DNA from: Solirubrobacterales bacterium
Lineage (GTDB): Bacteria; Actinomycetota; Thermoleophilia; Solirubrobacterales; 70-9
Direction: 5' to 3'
DNA length: 8,782 nt
Assembly (NCBI GenBank): GCA_030152505.1
Contig: JASLJO010000181.1
Location: 1-8,782 of the forward strand
Shown piece by piece: positions 6,795-8,782 of this stretch. The notes beneath the pieces were generated by a model that saw nothing but the letters and a program-made list of their open reading frames with translations, had not been told where the DNA came from and ran no database searches. Both the position numbers and the translations under genes were made by a program. Position 1 is the first letter of the stretch. The number at the start of each line of letters is the position of its first letter.

Positions 6795-7580
6795 ATGACG
6801 CTGGCGGACGAATTCGACGGGTTGCTGGTCGATCTCGACGGGGTCGTCTGGATCGGCCGCGAGATGGTGCCGGGGGCCGTCGAAACCCTGGCAAAGCTGC
6901 TCGCGGACGGGATGGAGATCGTCTTCATCACCAACAACTCGGTGAAGCAACCGTCCGCCTATGCGGCCCGCCTGCGCGATGCCGGGATCGAGACCGCCGA
7001 CGATCGGGTCCTGACCGGAGGAGTGACGACCGCGCGGTTGGCCGCGGAGCGGGTCGGGCCCGGCGGAACCGCCTTCGTGATCGGTGCGCCGGGCTTCAAG
7101 GAGACGGTCGCCGCGGCGGGGCTGAAGCTCCTCGACGGCGATGCCGCGCAGTCTGCCGACGCGGTGGTGGTGTCCGCCCACCGCGAGTTCGACTATGCCG
7201 AGCTGCTGACCGCAACCCGCGCCCTGCAGGCCGGCGCGGCGCTTTTCGGGACCAGTCGCGACCCGACCCTGCCGATGCCCGGCGGCGCCTGGCCGGGCAC
7301 GGGGGCGACCCTGGCGGCCGTCGAGACCGCTTCCGGAAAGCGCGCCGAAACCGGCGGCAAGCCCGAGCCCCATCTCTTCGACCAGGCACGGGCGCTGATC
7401 CCCGAGGCCGCTCGGGTGGCGATGGTCGGCGACCGCATCGCCTCGGATATCGAGGGCGGTCGGCGGGCCGGGCTGACGACGGTGCTGGTTCTCACCGGCG
7501 CCTGTACGCGCGCCGAGGCCGAAGCCGCGACCCCGCCTCCCGACCACCTGATCGACGACCTCCCGGCGTTGCTGCGATGA
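6795..7580 (+). CDS. HAD-superfamily phosphatase, subfamily IIA (NagD/phosphoglycolate phosphatase-like)
   Basis: This 261-residue Mg-dependent cytoplasmic phosphatase acts through an aspartyl-phosphate intermediate. All four HAD motifs are present: motif I DLDGV with nucleophile Asp13 and acid/base Asp15, motif II ITNNS (45-49), motif III GKPEP with Lys189, and motif IV GDRIASDIEGG with Asp213 and Asp218. The C2-type cap lies between motifs II and III. The block TSRDPTLPMPGG (153-164) followed by WPGTGATLAAVE is characteristic of HAD-IIA enzymes, whose members hydrolyse p-nitrophenyl phosphate, phosphoglycolate, glycerol phosphate or nucleotides; the substrate is not evident. The ATG at 6795 is chosen because motif I then sits at the usual distance from the N-terminus. 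The frame is open back to 6681, but that stretch lies in the divergent spacer and ATPase gene. Its TGA overlaps the start of the MFS gene, so the two are co-translated. Confidence 0.93.
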   Translation: MTLADEFDGLLVDLDGVVWIGREMVPGAVETLAKLLADGMEIVFITNNSVKQPSAYAARLRDAGIETADDRVLTGGVTTARLAAERVGPGGTAFVIGAPGFKETVAAAGLKLLDGDAAQSADAVVVSAHREFDYAELLTATRALQAGAALFGTSRDPTLPMPGGAWPGTGATLAAVETASGKRAETGGKPEPHLFDQARALIPEAARVAMVGDRIASDIEGGRRAGLTTVLVLTGACTRAEAEAATPPPDHLIDDLPALLR

Positions 7581-8752
7581 CCACGAGTTCGCCGGCGCCC
7601 GTGGCCCGGCCAGGTGTCGCCTTCGCCGGCGTCTTTGCCGTCACCTTCTCCGGCCTGCTCGCGGTCGGCGCCGTGCTGCCCGTCCTACCACGCTACGTAC
7701 ACGGACCACTTGACGGGGGCAACATCGCGGTTGGCATCGTGATCGGTTCCTATGCCATCACCGGGCTGCTCCTGCGCCCCCTCGCCGGCCGCCTCGCCGA
7801 TCGCCGCGGGCGCAAGCCGACCGTCCTGCTCGGCTCGGCGATCGTCGCGGGTGCGGGCTTCCTCTACCTGCTGCCGCTCGGGATACCGGGGCTGATCGGC
7901 GCCCGCCTGATCCTCGGGGCCGGCGAGGGCACCGTCTTCACCGCCGGCTCGGCCTGGATCGTCGACATCGCGCCGCCCGAGCGGCGCGGTCGAGTGATCG
8001 GCCTCTACGGGCTGGCGGTCTGGTCAGGGCTCAGCCTCGGGCCGCTGGTCGGCGAGCTTCTCCTGCACGCCTCCGGCTACACCCTGGTCTGGCTCTTCGC
8101 GGGTGCCTCGCCACTGGTCGGCGCGCTGATCGCCATGCGCCTGCCCGATCCCTTCCACCCCAAGCCCAGCGAGGACGAGCACCATCCACTGATCGCCCGC
8201 GAGGCGGTGCGGCCCGGAACCGCCCTTGCCCTCGGCTCGCTCGGCTACGCGACCGTCGCCTCCTTCGTCGTCCTCCATCTCGAAGCGAGGGACGTGGGAC
8301 ACGGTGCGGTCGTCTTCGGCGTGTTCGCGACGATGGTCGTCCTCACGCGCCTGGTGGGCGGCGACCTCCCGGATCGGATCGGTTCCGCCCGTGTGGCGGT
8401 CGCCGCCGCGATCGCCGAGGCAATCGGGCTGGTGACGATCGGCGTCGCCCATAGCCTCGGCGTGGCGATAGCCGGCGCGATGGCGATGGGGGCGGCCTTC
8501 TCGCTGCTCTACCCCTCGCTGTCGCTGATCGTCGTCGACCGGGTGCCGGAGACGCGCCGAGGTGCCGCCCTCGGCACCTTCACCGCCTTCTTCGACGCCG
8601 GCATCGGCATCGGCGCGCCGCTGGCCGGCATCGCCGCGGCGCTGAGCGGCTACGAGGGCGCCTTCCTCTTCGCCGCCATCGTGGCCGTCGCCTCCTCGGC
8701 CATGACGGCCCTGGCTATCTCCCCTCGCGCCCGCGCCCTCGCCGGTGCATGA
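7577..8752 (+). CDS. Major facilitator superfamily (MFS) transporter, probable exporter
   Basis: This 391-residue inner-membrane protein has twelve predicted helices in two halves, separated by a charged cytoplasmic loop at about 188-212 (KPSEDEHHP). The loop between helices 2 and 3 carries the MFS motif A, GRLADRRGRKP (71-81), and a degenerate copy GGDLPDRIGSARV (261-273) occupies the equivalent place in the second half. Helix 5 is Gly-rich (LAVWSGLSLGPLVGE), resembling the motif C region of proton-driven drug/metabolite exporters. This supports export but does not prove it. The ATG at 7577 overlaps the phosphatase stop as ATGA, with no separate ribosome site, which implies translational coupling. 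The frame is open far upstream of 7577, but that part is antisense to the ABC genes and out of frame with the phosphatase, so it is not coding. The substrate is unknown; the partner phosphatase hints at a phosphorylated precursor or product. Confidence 0.93.
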   Translation: MTTSSPAPVARPGVAFAGVFAVTFSGLLAVGAVLPVLPRYVHGPLDGGNIAVGIVIGSYAITGLLLRPLAGRLADRRGRKPTVLLGSAIVAGAGFLYLLPLGIPGLIGARLILGAGEGTVFTAGSAWIVDIAPPERRGRVIGLYGLAVWSGLSLGPLVGELLLHASGYTLVWLFAGASPLVGALIAMRLPDPFHPKPSEDEHHPLIAREAVRPGTALALGSLGYATVASFVVLHLEARDVGHGAVVFGVFATMVVLTRLVGGDLPDRIGSARVAVAAAIAEAIGLVTIGVAHSLGVAIAGAMAMGAAFSLLYPSLSLIVVDRVPETRRGAALGTFTAFFDAGIGIGAPLAGIAAALSGYEGAFLFAAIVAVASSAMTALAISPRARALAGA

Positions 8753-8782
8753 TCCCCGCTGCGTGGTAGAGGTTTGGACCGC

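Noticed and set aside
4763..7576. A very long open plus-strand frame that continues into the MFS gene (1329 codons in total)
   Set aside because: Up to about 6730 it is antisense to the clear ABC permease and ATPase genes, then it runs out of frame through the phosphatase. Its translation is Arg/Asp/Gly-rich and shows no domain. Stop-free frames of this kind are expected opposite high-GC genes.
1..8782. tRNA/rRNA genes, CRISPR arrays, insertion sequences and phage or defence genes
   Set aside because: No repeat-spacer pattern, transposase, integrase, terminal inverted repeats or tRNA-like cloverleaf was seen. Known protein-coding genes account for nearly the whole window.

Overview
The window is GC-rich, with G or C at most third codon positions. 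It fits a high-GC actinobacterium, possibly a Thermoleophilia-type soil lineage. This rests on codon bias, a class II (B12-dependent) ribonucleotide reductase, a mycobacterial-style P450 and a hormone-sensitive-lipase-type esterase; the lineage is inference. Genes are tightly packed. Only two spacers exceed 50 bases, both lie between divergent genes, and no stretch of 300 bases lacks a gene.

Layout, left to right. (1) The 3' end of nrdJ (plus strand), including its TSCPD domain and cysteine-rich tail, runs to 908. (2) A soluble cytochrome P450 (minus strand, 2249 to 909) meets nrdJ tail to tail with no gap; the two stop codons share a 10-bp palindrome. (3) An AT-richer 118-bp spacer separates the P450 from a divergent family IV esterase (plus strand), which overlaps the next gene tail to tail by 32 bp. 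(4) A leftward ABC operon has an ATPase (6730 to 5987) followed by a 10-TM FtsX/MacB-like permease (5980 to 3431). (5) A 64-bp divergent spacer carries a strong 24-bp imperfect dyad. (6) A rightward pair has a HAD-IIA phosphatase whose stop overlaps (ATGA) the start of an MFS transporter ending at 8752. The last 30 bases hold nothing recognisable.

Functionally there are three modules. DNA precursor synthesis (nrdJ) is housekeeping. The divergent P450/esterase pair suggests oxidation and hydrolysis of a lipid, terpenoid or ester substrate, with the substrate unknown. The ABC operon and the phosphatase/MFS pair diverge from one control region and could be co-regulated envelope transport functions. 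All gene families here are known. I found no clear undescribed system, and the most testable new observations are the two divergent spacers and the phosphatase-MFS coupling.
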